Source: Arthrobotrys musiformis (lineage: Eukaryota; Ascomycota; Orbiliomycetes; Orbiliales; Orbiliaceae). Taken from it: DNA of 64,000 nucleotides. This document shows positions 34,004-47,594 of the stretch, piece after piece; within the stretch, counting starts at the first letter, position 1, and every line of letters starts with the position of its first letter. The position numbers and the translations under genes are program-made. The notes beneath the pieces were generated by a model that was not told the DNA's origin, did not search any database, and worked only from the letters and a program-made list of their open reading frames with translations. The stretch is from contig JAVHJL010000003.1 in NCBI GenBank assembly GCA_036971715.1, forward strand, positions 1,054,001 to 1,118,000, read 5' to 3'.

Positions 34004-37000
34004 CTGATACTCTTATCTCCAGATTGGCAATGGCATACCTACATGAGTGCCCTCTGCACCTCCTTTATTTTTATTTTTTAAAAAAATTTTAAAAAAAAGA
34101 TTCAGTCAAGATAAACTTGCATGTTCCACACATGAATCCAGATGCCCTCCTGGCTGTTGTTTTCCGTGAGTGAAATACTTTCCCTAGCTCCACAAACTGA
34201 TTGACACAGCATGGTCGACGATGCCATCCATCCTGGCTAGCTCTAGGGCTCACCGCTCTGCGCCACCGAATATAGGGTTCAGAACAGATCTAAGCTCGGG
34301 CTGGTCAAGTTGGGACTGAATGTCCTGGACACCCCCATATCCCGATGTCCAAATCATCTAGAATAAAAACCCACCACGAACCCGCGGGAACCACGGCCCA
34401 AAAATCCTATCACTTTTTTTGCGTCTAAAAAAATACCTTCCAACTAACACTTACCTGTGATTTTTCGAGGCTGACCCTCAGAAAAAAGACGAGTCTTTAG
34501 AGCCGACGATTCCACACCGCCTTCCACATAAGCGGAGCACATGCTTCATACCCTCCCGTCTAGAATGTAAAGACTGCAGGTTGCATGCAGAGCCCAGAAA
34601 AATAAGCTGCACCTCCAACCTTCAATGACATGGTATCAATTCGCAAAGAAGACAGGAGTACCTGTAGCCAGCCGTCGGCTGTGGAACGGGGTACAGCCCA
34701 AGACAAGGGACCTTCAGAGGGGGGGTTCAATGATTGTAGGGCATAGCATGGTATAACATAACAGATACCGAACAACAAGCTCAAGCTTGGGAGTCTATAA
34801 TACCCAAAAACTTCTTCAACCGCCCCAGTACCCCCCCATGCCATGTAGCATGCGTGCAGCTGGCTATTCTCGAAACCAGATCAGCAAATTATGAGATAAT
34901 CGCACATGCAGCTAACAAGGGCTCTAAACGATAAAAAAAGAGGATCCACTGGTTCTTTCCTTTCTGCAGTAGCTTTCCTGCCCAAGCTCAGCCCACTAGC
35001 TTATAGAATTTCCCAACTTCCCACCATGCAAAACCAGACCTGTAGCTCCACAAGATCCATGCTGCATTCAACTTGGAGAAGCTAGTTTCAAGCTAATTCC
35101 CAGCGTAACATCACTTAAAGCTCAAAAGCACATGAGGACCCGAGAAACCCGAGGGAATTTTGCCATACGCCCGCGCCCACGAATTGAACCGTTCTTTCGG
35201 TTCCAAACATCGGGTAAATGGGGTGGGTCCAACCTGCATGGAAGAAATGTATCAAACGAGAAGCTCCAAGCAAGAGGGGTAGCTAAGGCAGCTTAAGCTA
35301 GATTAAGACCCGCAAGGGTTGCTAGCATGCTTCATGACAGCTTGCTCTCGACGATCATGAAATCGAAAATTGCCAAGGAAATGGTCATGAGCATACCTAC
35401 GGAATTTTGATTAAATGTTGGCATTGGCAAAGATAACCCCGTCAGCCCTTTTCATGCCGTATTACCGCAAGAAACGAATCGCATATCTGGGAGGGAGGGA
35501 GGGAGTTCCGTTGGTTGTGGGAGAAGCGATAGTACTCGGACCTCGAGCTCTAGCTGGCTTGCTGTCCCGTTCGCGGTGTCCCATTGCATTGACGATAGGT
35601 GCGCGCCTTCGAGCGCGAGCTCTACCACTGATTATGCACGGGCCATATTATTGAGCGACTGTGCATCCTGTCAGATTCCTCCCCCCTTCGCGAAAACAAA
35701 CACAATTGCGTGCTGCAGCTTGTGGCCCTGCAGGAATATCCGAGGAGGGCATATAAATAGCTTTCGTCACTTTTTGTATCGTATCTAATATGTAGATTAT
35801 TGGGATGTCTACGGCTTGGTAGGTATAGCTCCAGCAGGTAGTTTATATGGAGCTGAGTTGGTGAGGTTGCACAACCAGCTGCAGGCGCGCAGACATTCAC
35901 GGTCCAGACACCTTTGGACTCCGGAGAAGAAGACATGGGCGTGGGAATTGAATCCCGACGCATAGACTTCGAAACCCGACTGTCGCACCACCACCACCGG
36001 TGCACCACAACCGCACACCCTCTTGAAAGAACATTTAACATACGGGTAGCCTCATGTCTACCGGCAGGCTGACAATTTTGCGGATGTGGCTCGGTGATAA
36101 GGCCGTTTGAATACCTTATTTGGATTAGAACACCGGGACAGGACGACAATCCTCATGTATCGAAAAGCATGGCAGACAGGGTTAAACTGGTCACGATGGC
36201 TCGGAACATCAAACATTTGAAAGCCAGCTTCCAAAACCCTAATACCCAAATAGAAGGAATATCCCAAAGCCAACCTCCTTCAACGACGCGCGGCATTTTT
36301 CTGGGCGCTGCTGGGAACAGTTGAAACATGTTTGTGTGTTCATGTTCACGTTCGCTATCTTTTTCGTCCCACTGTAGGCACTGTGCTAGCTGTGCCTCAA
36401 GTGAAAAAAATAGAGCAGGCTGGAGGGTTCGTTCCTCCAAAGCTAAAGCGGATCCGGGCGAGAGTTTTTTTCTCCCTCTTCCTTGCTTGGTCTTGTTTCT
36501 GACCTGCTTACCAACTACGTCAGGAAAAGAAGCTTTGTATGAGGAAAACCAACCAAAGTGCCAGCTAATGGCGACCCCCCAAACTTCAATCAATTAGTGG
36601 TTGTGCGTCAATGGGTGCAGGAATGTTTCCATACATCGCATGCATATCATCGAGCATGGCGAAAGGACCAGGAGAGACAAATGATCCCTGGCGTTGGCGG
36701 AACCTTGTCCCCACCATCTTAAACGGAGCCAGTTCGAATCGCTCTAATTTTCTACATGGTATATAAAAAAAAAAGAAGCCATTCGCACAAGACGGACATG
36801 CGGACTAATCAACCTCCCCTATCAATACGGCCAAGTAATATACCAAGAATCCAACTAGCCAAAAGGGCCCCAAGCTTCACATCTTCATATCTCAGGTGCT
36901 CATCGATGTGACGCAAACCATCATCACGGCCTAACCGTCTACATCATTAGCTCCTGCCTGCCGAGTTCCGAGAACCTACCATCCCTTCAATATCCATGCA

Positions 37001-39055
37001 TGCCCAGCTAATGCAGAATCAAGTAAAGTTCGGAACCCCAAGTAAAAAGCATTAGCGAGAAACAGGAATGGGGCTGCAGAAAGGCAGATTGCCAGGCGAC
37101 TCGTCGGGGAACCACATGTGTGCATCCTAAAATGCCCAGCTGCTGCAACTGCAATTGATCCGTTGTCAATGGACTTGTCTTGTGATGATTTGGCCTTCCC
37201 GTCAAGTTTTGATTCATGCGCACAACGTCAATTCCCGTTGGCCTTTGTTCAACGCGGAGTTGAAGGAGAGAAAAAAATATATTTTAATATTTTCTTATGC
37301 TCGTATACGTAGTAGGCTTGTTTCAGCCAGGTATTGTCTGATATATTAATATCTCTTATCGTTTATATCAACTATATTGGAAGGCGCTTCCCACCATCCG
37401 ATGTGCTGGCCGTTGTTTTCACGAATCTTGGCACATATTAGCACATTCCTCGGCGGCGAGATTATCGGGTGCATACGATAAAATATTCCGGGAGACCAGA
37501 ACCAAGGGTTTCGAACCGGTGTCAATTCGGAGACTCCGATTCCGGTTTGTTTCGTCACTTGAAATGGATTTACAAATTAATCCTTTCTTCATGACACGAT
37601 TGCACTTTGAGGGATTCACATTTGTTTCCCCCGTTTCGTTCATGGCCAATGGGGAGCAGGGAGAATCAGATGAATTGCCAACTGTGAATTACACAGGTGG
37701 CTACGTCGCTGGCGGTGCTGACAATGCCAGGATGTTGACTAAGAATATCTAATTTAATATACTGAGGTCAATCTATTCCGGTATCCGGGTACTATCGATG
37801 ACAAAACCGACTCGAGCTTCTTACATATGTCTTGGTCTACAACGGACGACATAATATTACCCATGCGTATAGCTTCCATATCCTAAACCCTCGGAACACG
37901 GCCTCCCCACAATGTCTCGAGATACAATAGAACCGGGCCGCTAAAGTTTTCCGAGAGCCCTCCAAAAACGCCCCCGCTGTCCTTACCATCGATTGCATAA
38001 TCAACCTGCAGCCCACTTCTCCGACGGCCAAAGACCCCCCCAATGAACTAGACATCATGATATCAACCTAAAGATCCCAGTCACACTAATGCGCCTTCTA
38101 TAAAAAACAACAAAACGATTGAGTAGCCCTACGGTGCTAAATTAGTTTCAACCTTGGCTAAAACAAGGACCAGGACGGATAATACACTTCCCGGTCCTGG
38201 TGATGGGGATATGTTACTAACCATACCGAATATGGAGGCTTTGTAATAAAGCCATTAATGATCTAGACATCGACTAATAGGTCTGGCGTCAACGCCATCT
38301 TTCAGCCCCTCGTTCCTCGTGACCATTTCAATGTCGGATGGAGATGTAGATACGTATGAGCTTACGTCTACGCCTGCCTTATCCTTGAACGAAGCGGGGG
38401 GGTTATGATAGTAGTCTGGAGGAGCGCATGGTGTAGATGATGTTTTTGAAGTTCTGACATGTCTAAAATCCGTGGAAGTGGATTTTTGGGGTAGTGTAGA
38501 TAAGATATGTACGTAATATCTTGAAATCTCTGAATAGATTGAGTCAATCGAAGTACTTTAGTCATATATTTCTTGAAAAACAAATATTGACACATGTAGA
38601 TATCGGGCTGTTGTGGCTCTGGCTCTGGGGAAATGCCCAGAGGGTGGCTTCTACACGTATGTGATTCTGAATGCCACCGAGGCCCGACATTGATCACTCG
38701 ACCTCGTGGAACCGGTCAAGGGCTTCAATGCTACACCGGTCGAAATCCAACATCTGTAAGTGTTGGATCATGACCATGGCCCTGGATTACCCACCGGATG
38801 ACAAGGTTCAGGCAAGCTACTGTTTAGTATACCTGATATAATCTAGCCTCCAATATTCCTTAAAACGAAGCCGAATACCAAATCGGAGTTCAAGCGATGC
38901 AAGTGCTTCCCATAGCTAACTTTTAAGAGGCTCGAGATTGAGATAAAGGTTCTGGGGGCTGATTCAGTAGGTCTGGCCCGGGATAAATTATCACCAAAAG
39001 CCTGCAGATTAATGTGACTTCTGCCTAATTATAGCATTATTACAACCATATTATA

Positions 39056-39736
39056 TTAGTAGTCCTTGAGTTTTACAGCATAGCTAACATCATCAATCAA
39101 CCCCACCACAGTCGCCGAAGTGCCCAACAATCCCGTAGCCTCAAAGATAACCTTCTTCAACCCCCTAAACTCAGAGAACAATCCATCCGGCGTCTCCACC
39201 ATTTCCTCCCTCAGCCCCGTCGGATCATACGTAAGTACCTTCTCAACCGACTTCCCAGAACCAAAGTATCCCTTAACCGTAAGCGTGCATTTACTCGGAA
39301 CAGCAACAGCACCCTGACCAGTCGGTAGAGCACACCCATACGCGAAACCACATAGGTCAAAACTTTCCGTCTTGCTGTCTCGGTAGTCGGCTAGTATTGC
39401 CGGAGTTCCTTGAAGTAATATAGTATCGACGCTCCATGCGGCCACATTGTTACCGGAGTGCGCGTTGACGCCCGTGATTTGGAGGGTGCTGCTGCCTACT
39501 GTCATTGCCTGCCAGTATAGACTTTTGTATTCGCCGATGTAGTTGATGTTCAGGACCGAGAGGGGGAAACTGTCGAACTATTGTAACTGTTAGTCGTGCA
39601 TCATACAGGCCCAGAAGACCATTGAACTTACGTCTGCAACCTCGCAGATGGGCACTGGATGATTGAGCGTGGGTAGACTCGATATAAGGGGTAGCAGCAG
39701 CAGACTGCTAACCGCTCTGAATGACTGGGAAAACAT
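39056..39736 (-). CDS. Small secreted protein, 208 residues, unknown function
   Basis: Two exons, 39736-39632 and 39577-39056, join in phase 0. The N-terminus FRAVSSLLLLPLISSLPTL is a signal peptide, cut near residue 20-25. The mature protein of about 185 residues is rich in Gly, Val, Ser and Thr with short alternating hydrophobic strands, suggesting a beta-sandwich. It has four cysteines: C31 just after the signal, two in DLCGFAYGCALP and one in SKCTLTVKGY. The segments VGSSTLQITGVN and KKVIFEATGLLG look like strands of a carbohydrate-binding or lectin-like fold, but I cannot assign a family. It stands alone in a gene-poor region. The intron has a good GTAAGT donor, which supports it being a real gene. 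Confidence 0.75.
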
Positions 39737-42413
39737 GTTGAAATCTTAACGATGTATAGAATATACTAAGACTTATACACTTATTTATATCCAGTGTGGT
39801 TATTACTGATAAATATTCACATACTAGCTATAGGGATCACATTCCCTCTTTATACAAAAGTTTCTGAGCAGTTAGTCTTGATATCCGATACAGTTTCCTA
39901 GAACCCTCACAAAGACCCCAGAAAACCAGCAGGGAAAACTTGCATTTAACTATAATTCTTATAGAAGAAAACCATATTATAATGTTCGAGCCCAATAATG
40001 ATCTCCACTGAATATTAGTGCCATCCAATCGCGGCTCTGATGTTGTGAATTTGATCCGCCCAGGCGCGGTCGATGCGCGCCTCCATTTCCAACCATGGTA
40101 TGGTCCACCTCTAACATGCAACGTCCGTAACCAACTTCATGAGAAATCTGACGGATTTGCATTGTTATGGAGGAGTTTGTGTAAACCAGGTTTCTGCACG
40201 CCAAATCTTTTGCTGGTGGTCTAGCTTGATCGGCTTTGAAATTTTGATACCTTGACTTTCACTGCATTTGTGATCATCTACATAGTATCGTTTATTTGAA
40301 TTTCTATTGGGCTACTACGAAGTATTTACTATTACACACTGCTATTCAGTCTAACCTGTGGTCTGGGTATGAGACAATCTAATCTCACAAAAACCCCAAA
40401 TGTTCTAATTGGTGACATCTAGTACATACATAAACTTCTATCCTGAGATATTACTCGATAGGCTATGTATGAAACTCACACTGGCCTCGCACACAGTCTA
40501 AATCGCCCCGAAATACCGACGAGAACCTATAGTAACTAACTCACGACCAAACCCCTTCATCAGAATTCCCTATCCATATGCACTCTCCACGTGCCCTCCC
40601 GGGATCCCGTCAATCAAATTCCAATCAATCAATATCAATCCCGCAACGCCGACACTCTGCGTTGCCCGTGTCATTTTCCGCCCCCAAAAAGTTGACAGCT
40701 CAACCAACCGCGGCCCAGGCCTGCAAGCCATGGCCGGTGTCGTTACCAAACCCACAGGCTGGAACATCCCAAACGAGACCAAACCGACCCATCGCACCTA
40801 CATGGTCATGTCATGGTACCCAACATCTCCCCTTACATGAACGAGAAAACGCTGTTCCTGTCAATTCCTTCGTCACATACGTGCTCGATGTAATTTATAG
40901 GCACGTTGGTGGCATCCCAACCTACTATTGGCCGTTTTTTCACCTTTTTTCTTGTCAATAATCTCCATGGGTGAGGGGTGGCAATTGAAGGTTTCAAGGT
41001 CAGGGAATATAATAAACGTTCCTGGATTTTTGTGAGCGATTCCCTCCGGTTAAGTTAAGCTTAGCTAGCTTGGGGTGATCAGGTATTGCATCCGGAATGC
41101 ATAATTGTATAACCGCATAACGGAAGCTTCGCTGGCTGGCTGGCTGAAGGATAAGCATGGCAGATCAGTAAATTATCCAGGTACCAAGCTTGACCAGCTT
41201 CCTGCTTCACTTGTCCAAGAGAATCGAGCATGTAGCCAATCTGTACTCAAGCTCCTCGGCATGCAGCTTTCGCCGTATACTTCCAAGCAAGCCTTTTATA
41301 TTTCCTGTCACAAAATTCAGAAAGAAAAAAAAGTTTAAAACCCCCCCTATTTAATACATCTTCATTAAGATATTCTACTTGCAGGTACATGCCAAAAGGC
41401 ACAACCGGCATGGTGTTTAGCTTGGCTGTTGATGTAGCTTTGTAGCTCAAGTAAATCGCATGCATCTCGTCATAAAAAACTCCTCGAGCTTGTGATGTGA
41501 CAAGCGCCATGCAAAATGAATAATTGCCTGACAACAGCTCCACCACATGTATGTACATCACATACGTATCGGAAACCACCTCGATGATCGTGAAGTAGGG
41601 CAATATAAAAATGCCTCATGCAGGTTACGCTCAGAACTGACTTGAAACGTATACCATTTCCCCCTCGAAGGTATTCATTCTGAAGAAGTATCATATTATT
41701 CCCATCCCGACCGAGGTTATGACGATAACTCTCCGCATCGGGTGGTTCCCCAGCATTATGCACACCGAAGTAAGCTGTATATAGAACTGCAGTCGGATAA
41801 GACTTTAAAAAAGGAACGCGGGTTACTCAATCCGATATGCTTAAATTATTTGTCATGGGGAATTTAAATCCCGCCGTCGCCGCCGCTAAAGAAAAAAAAT
41901 ATGGGGAGCGGGTAGTGTAATCGGTAGTACCCGGTACCCGTCTCAAGGTCCGAGTATCCACTGCCGGCCCACTCCTCATGCCGAAAACTGACCAGATTGC
42001 CTGGTTTTATGGTATTCAATTGGTGATGGTCGTTTTGGAAGCCGTGTCCTTTAGGAACAGAGTAATTGAACGACAATGATTACTGCCAGCTCATAACAAC
42101 TTGGCTAAGAAAAAAAAAAAAAAATGCCGGTGCGCAAACACATGAATCAATATGATTCAGAACAAAATGAAGCGCTGAACTGGCGTGATATGGGGCCATT
42201 TAGCATATGGGATGCGAAATACCAACCCTTGTGTGCGGATTGAAGTCGAAAAAAAAAACGAGAGCAAGTAAAGCAAAACGTGTGAATAGACAACAGAGAA
42301 GAAACAAAAGACACTTACTCCGCTTGATGAAAAGGATCAAATGACGCGCTAACGAAAAACGAAAACAGGAGTACGAGAATGTACAGTGAAAGGGTACCTT
42401 CCTTTGGTAATCA
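39737..42413. other. Gene-free region between secreted protein and CaMKK kinase
   Basis: About 2.7 kb. It holds the promoter of the 208-residue secreted protein and the 3' flank of the kinase gene. It contains a short A-run near 42110-42124 and a CATGGTCATG-type repeat at 40801-40816. No frame on either strand shows domain features. Confidence 0.5.
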
Positions 42414-44738
42414 TCATTCCGTTGTTTTCGACCGGAGTTTACCCCATTTACTACCACCCCCTTCTTTTGCTTCGTCAACCCGCCGGTTGGAGTACACAGT
42501 TGCATCGATTCCCAGCTCCCTCTGTATGCGTTGGACGTCGTCTTGGTATGCCGTTTCATAAATCGGAAGATCAGTCGGGGCTGGAGATCTAGTGATAAAA
42601 TTCCCAGCGGGAGTATCGCTATTGCCAACGTTCAAGTACGGCCTCTGAGTTTTGTCCTCGTAGCTGTCCTTACGTAATGGCATGGACGCATTTCTAAGGA
42701 GGTCTTGCCAAATAGTCATCGTTTCCTTGTCCGCAATCGGGGTTGCAACTGATTCGGATAATTGAAATTGAGGGCCGGAGAACGAAGATGTAGAGTCTAC
42801 TGAGATTCCGCTATCTTCTCTCTTTGGAAGAGCGTGGACCATAGCCCTGAGGTCGAAGGCCTGGGGATCGGTTTGGATACCCAAACCAGCAAGTTTGCCC
42901 TGGATATTTGTCCTATTGTCTGTCTCCGCACTCTTCGATCTGTGGGATAGTGGCAGCAAAGGAGGTGTCAATGACGTCGGCGAACTTGACAAAGCTTCAC
43001 CGGAGTCGATATATGTGCTCTCCTTGGCGGCCTCAGCGAGCATTCGTTCATGTCGACGTCTTATGACAAGCTTTTTGAACATGCTGACGGCCTTGACAGC
43101 AGCTACGACGTTACGTATGCTTTTTGTGATGGCGTTTCTAATCTCATCATCTGTCGGCGGTTCGACTATGTCTGAAACATTTTCTTCTTTAGATAAGAGG
43201 GTGTCCTTGCCATTATTAGTGATCCAAGGATGTACCTAAGTATACATGATTAGTGGTTGAGAATCCAATTGCCGCGTCTTCGAACGAACTTACTCTGAGC
43301 TCATCCATAGTAATCCGCTTCGTTGGGTCTCTTTCAAGTATTTTGTGAAACAAATCTAATAGCTCCGGCGGAGTGTCATCTGTGTATTGTATCCTGGGAG
43401 GCATGTCAATATCAGGAAGTAAATGAAGCATTCAAACTGACGTACTCTTCCTCACGGATACTTTCATAAAGCTCCATTATGCTGTCGTGATCAAATGGCA
43501 AACGTCCGTAGAAGAAACAATACAGACATACGCCCATCGACCAAATATCAGCTGCTCGTCCATCATACTCCGTCTGTCCAAGGGTGCACATCTCCGGTGG
43601 GAGGAATGCAGGGCTCCCTGCCGATTTCGACGTTTTCATAGCCGCATCCTTATTAAATATTTCAGAGACTCCAAAATCGACGATTTTTAGACAATTGTTG
43701 TGATTTAACAAGAGGTTATCCGGCTTAATGTCGCGATGTATAATGCCCTGGGCGTGAACTAGTTCAAGGTTAGTATTTTAAGTATGGTTGTAGTTCGGGG
43801 ACCTGCTTGATGATCCTTACGGTATTCAATCCCAAGCATTAAATCTCGAAACCAGTATCTGCAATCATTCTCCGCGAATGGGGTTGCATTCTCGCCGATA
43901 CCGACTCTCATAATAACGCCCTTCGCACACATTTCAAGTACCATATACAATGAATCGCCGTCCGGGTCGTCCAAAACCTCGATTAAATTCACAAGATTTT
44001 CGTGATTGAGCTTCTTCATAACAGCTATTTCTCCGCGGATAAGGAACAACGGATTGGCCGCCTCTCCTTCGGTGGCGAGGTCCGAACCTTTGCGACGGTG
44101 CATGGGAACGTTCAGTCTACCGCCACGAGGAGCAATCGTATGAGGACCGTGCCGCATTAAATTCGACTTGATCTGTTTTCGCAACCGGGACTTCGAGAAC
44201 TCTTTCATTGCCTACAATGACAGCAAAGTCAGACAACCCAAGTATCTTGTAACCGTAGCTTTAAGCGGATGGATAGGTGCATGATGCATACATAGTCGAT
44301 GCCATCCTGATCTGTCGCCAAATGCACAGAACCGAACGATCCCCTCCCGATCTCCTGCTTTATTATATACTGGTTGATCCGTCGGTCGTCGTTCTCGTTG
44401 TATTGCATACTGGCGTCTAACGTCTCCTAGACGCACCGGAGCAGTGATCAGCGCTGGGTCGCTAAACTATGGGATCCCTGACTGAAAAGAACTACCTTGA
44501 CTTCTCGACGGGGGGTAGAATGTGTTCGCTTGTGGTGCCGAGTGGGTGAACGAAACAGAGTCGCCGGCGAAGACATGTGACGGGCAACATACGGCCGTCC
44601 CGTCGGTGTGGATTGACCGGAATCGATGGCACCGTCGGATCCCATTTCCTCGGACCCCGCCATGATGTCCTTACCGAGTGATGAGTCGATGGGGGCAGGA
44701 GCAGTGTCTGCATGCTTGAGACTGAAACTTGAAGCCAT
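42414..44738 (-). CDS. CaMKK-type upstream kinase (Ssp1/CmkC-like; SNF1/AMPK- or CaMK-activating)
   Basis: Kinases of this group phosphorylate the activation loop of SNF1/AMPK or CaM kinases. Six exons, 44738-44496, 44426-44292, 44211-43821, 43758-43446, 43393-43294 and 43235-42414, give 667 residues. The domain has GRGSFG (108-113), Lys129 in AMKEF, a basic/Pro insert before LFLIRGEIAVMKKLNH that is typical of CaMKKs, HAQGIIHRDIKPDN with Asp266, DFG at 284-286, and GSPAFLPPEM. PPELLDLFHKILERDPTKRI and VHPWIT close the domain. The next ~250 residues include a basic patch (FKKLVIRRRHERM) where a calmodulin-binding site could lie, and a Ser-rich tail. It could equally be placed with Sak1/Tos3/Elm1; the insert favours CaMKK. 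Confidence 0.9.
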
Positions 44739-45390
44739 GGCGAAAGAATGACTGTAGAAAAACGATTGATCGAAGGATTAAAGGACCGATTGGTATCAAT
44801 GGCCAACAATGGGTACTCTGTGAAGCTGCAGGACGGTGGAGGGGCCTCTACTAGCTGCTAGTCGATATTTCGGATGTCGGCACGTCGCACTTGAGCTTGA
44901 TCCTCTTGGCCTGCGGGTTGTGCTGGGACTGGGTGGAATCGAAGGTCACAAAGGGAGCTGTGGCTGAATTATATGCATGTACTCTGACCGAAAGGAAGGC
45001 TGCTATTCGGCCAAGTAAAGGGGGGTTTTCAAGAATGGAATCAACTATGTCGGATTTACCAGCGGACAAGGTTGTGTCGATGTCAGGGCTGACTGAGTGC
45101 ATCCGCTATTATAAGGACTTACCTAGTTGAGAGGGAGGTTCTGCAGGGAGGTTCCCCGCTCTCCCGCCGCATCGCATGGCTGACGTTCGGGGGATTATCA
45201 GTCCATGTGGCTGGGAGTTTTCCCGAGTATGTTCCCGGGTATGATTCCCAGAGTACCCCGTAGACCACGGGCTCCGGGGATACAACGAGCTAGCTCTTCA
45301 AGAGCTCACTTGGCTCACTGGCGACAACGTAACTTCCGACGACTCGCAGTTAGCTCGTGACAGAGCCAACATGTAACAACATCCAGAACA
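44739..45390. other. Divergent promoter region kinase / PBN1
   Basis: Both genes start here and read outward. The sequence is GC-moderate, with short CCGGG/CTCCC boxes around 45170-45270. No gene seen. Confidence 0.5.
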
Positions 45391-47235
45391 ATGAAGCGTC
45401 GCATAACCTTCCTAGTCTCCCCGTACGAAGATGATGAAGCCCCGGAAGACCCTCTCCGTCTTTCCGAAGACGCCCTTGAAATAAAGGGTCTCAAGGCCAT
45501 CCGCGAAGACCACTTTACTCTCACGTTTGACGAGTTACCCCAGTTCGTACGTCGCGTGTCGCCAATAGCCCATATCACAAATCCGTTTGCTGATACCGCG
45601 TTGATAGGTTAAAGATGTCGTCGAACAGACTCAAAAGCTGCACGTCCGTTTTGATAACGGAGGGAATACTGAGAACGACTGGTTGGGGCCTTTCGAGTCT
45701 AGGCTGCCTCTTGGAGTGCATATTTTCGCCGTGCCGTTGAAGGAATCTAAAATGTATACCACCATGTTATAACCCAAAGATAAGAAGGGACGCTTATGTG
45801 CGGAGGGGACTAGGACGAACCTTTGCTCTTTCATCTCAAAGTATGCAGATATCCCTTGCAGTTCGATAGAGGTGAGATACGGCTACTCCTGAGACAACCA
45901 AAGAGACTCGTTCCTGACATGATCGTATGAGATCTTAACAGGCAAACTTTATAAGCCGTGGGCAGTTGAAACAATTCTACGCCCCAGATGTAGATGTTCT
46001 ATCCAACATCCTCAAGCCCCTTGCGAATAAGATCTGTGGACCCTCGAAAAAGGCCTGCAAGGACAAAGTGTTAGCCTTGAGGACTGCAACCTCATTAGAT
46101 CTGAATTACGATTCCGCATCAAACATCTTGGATGTCAATGCAATCTGGATGAGTCCACATGGTAGTAAAGGAAAAGGTGAATCTTGGGACCTACAAATCA
46201 AGCCAGGTGCACCAGGCGATAGAGTAGAGGTTGGGGTCTTTACATCTGGAGGAAAGTCTCCCAGCGAGGAGGAGCTGTCCCTTCGAGGAAAGCTTGCCGT
46301 CGTGGGCCGGGATGATGAGCTAAGTATGAATACCACTCCGGGGTCCTCGGTTCTTTCAAGGGCTACTAACACCATGGCGTATGAAATCGTAGAACCCGTT
46401 CACTTTTCATTTGCCTCAAGACATCATTTCCGTCGGGGGGAAATGCACATACCAGAATACAGCAAACCAACCGCCGGTTTGCACCCCAAAGTCGAAGTCA
46501 GTCTATCCACCACCGAAGACCCCCCGGCGGATGGATGCACTCTAAATGCGTATTTCACAGTACCCCAGCCATTTTTCGTGGATCCGTACCAACTGGAGGA
46601 TGACAAACTCATGAAGTCTTACGGTATCAAGAAGGTCAAGGCGGTCGAGGGTGAGACCGATCTAGAAGCCCCAGTCTGGGCTATGTCGAAATGGGGTGCC
46701 ATCGTTCTCGTAGAGTTGGAAATCGAGCACCACTTCCGCATATGGAAGAAAATACGACACCATCTGAAATTTACACTCCCATTCCATCTACGATACATGC
46801 CTACTCACCCCGAGAAGCACAAGGATACCGCTATATTACCTGCACCCGCGATATTTTGGGCGTGCCCATCGGAGCAGTGTAAGTCCGAATTCAATGAATT
46901 CATACGCCTCAGTCGTGGAACTGTTCGCTAATATCTGTGCTCGATACATAGGGAGTAGGATGTCCAAAAACCCTTTCGATAGGAGGATGCTAGGATACGA
47001 AGAATACTTCCCAGAAGAAACGTATTTCTACCATCTGCCCCCCAGATTCAGAGATGCCACGCTTTCGAGGTGGAGCTTGGACGTACCGATCTTGAACTCC
47101 GTTGACTCGCAATTGATCGAGTGGGGGACAATGGGCATCGTTGTCCTCGGGTTTCTCTGGGTGTTTGGGGCTATCTTGACTAGCTTCCTTGGATTTGGCA
47201 GGAAGAAGGTGGAAGAGCATCAGAAGAAAGAGTAG
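45391..47235 (+). CDS. PBN1: GPI-mannosyltransferase I stabilising subunit Pbn1 (PIG-X)
   Basis: Pbn1 is an ER type I membrane protein that stabilises Gpi14 for the first mannose addition in GPI-anchor synthesis. Five exons, 45391-45546, 45608-45753, 45814-45871, 45942-46878 and 46952-47235, give 526 residues. The N-terminus MKRRITFLVSPYEDD, the central SLDLNYDSASN, VHFSFASRHHFRRGEMHIPEY, EVSLSTTEDPPADGCTLNAYF and FTLPFHLRYMPTHPEKH match the PIG-X/PBN1 family; LDYNP-type strands and FHLRY are its hallmarks. One membrane helix near the C-terminus (GTMGIVVLGFLWVFGAILTS) is followed by a short Lys-rich cytosolic tail ending HQKKE, which resembles an ER-retrieval signal. The 58-nt exon 3 was placed by phase and restores an uninterrupted luminal region. 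Confidence 0.93.
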
Positions 47236-47594
47236 ATGGGTTCATGAACACGACCTTGCATTGTTTTGGCATTAGCAATCAGCGTTTTTATCGAAATTGG
47301 AAGCAATTTGGTTTATACAGTCGAAGGAAATCTAATATTATAATTGGAGTAAGCTCTGTATCTGAACTCGAATGCATCTGCTCCAGATTCCGGTTCCAAC
47401 TGTGGCGCAGACCGATACATACTTTGTGGCGCCGTGGCGTTTACTAGCTACTACAAAATCCCTGCAGCTTGACCTAGAGCTCGCGCGGGTCTTGATGCAT
47501 GTCTATAAAATCTTCAAGCTTCGCGAAATCCATCCACCCAAAACTCATTCACCTCGAGAATTTTTTTTCCTTACCCAAAAAAAAAAAAAAAAAG
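47236..47594. other. Intergenic region with A-tract abutting a start codon
   Basis: PBN1 3' flank and promoter of the SET-domain gene, both on the plus strand. It ends in an uninterrupted run of 17 A (47577-47593), then G, then the ATG at 47595. A T8 run precedes it at 47561-47568. Confidence 0.6.

Larger units (their letters stand above)
31774..39055. other. 7.3-kb gene-free region upstream of SAT4
   Basis: The largest gap in the window. Its SAT4-proximal end (31774-32100) is A/G-rich with GATGAAGA-type repeats. It holds uninterrupted A-tracts at 33006-33030 and 33809-33837, the hexamer arrays (GGTCAT)3 at 32822 and (AAGGTC)3 at 33986, and many AGCT-rich short palindromes. Frames of up to 175 codons (35622-36149 minus and others) overlap one another on both strands and lack any domain, so I do not call them. 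It could hold non-coding transcripts or decayed repeats; I cannot show either. Confidence 0.5.

Noticed and set aside
35940..36010. Possible tRNA T-arm on the minus strand (GGGATTCAATTCCC)
   Set aside because: No matching acceptor, D or anticodon stem could be placed around it.
35622..36149. 175-codon minus-strand frame in the SAT4 upstream gap
   Set aside because: Several frames on both strands are open in the same interval, which points to base composition; no motif seen. The overlapping plus-strand frame with four His codons was rejected for the same reason.
36153..36593. 146-codon minus-strand frame
   Set aside because: No conserved motif, signal peptide or intron support; Trp-rich ends look random.
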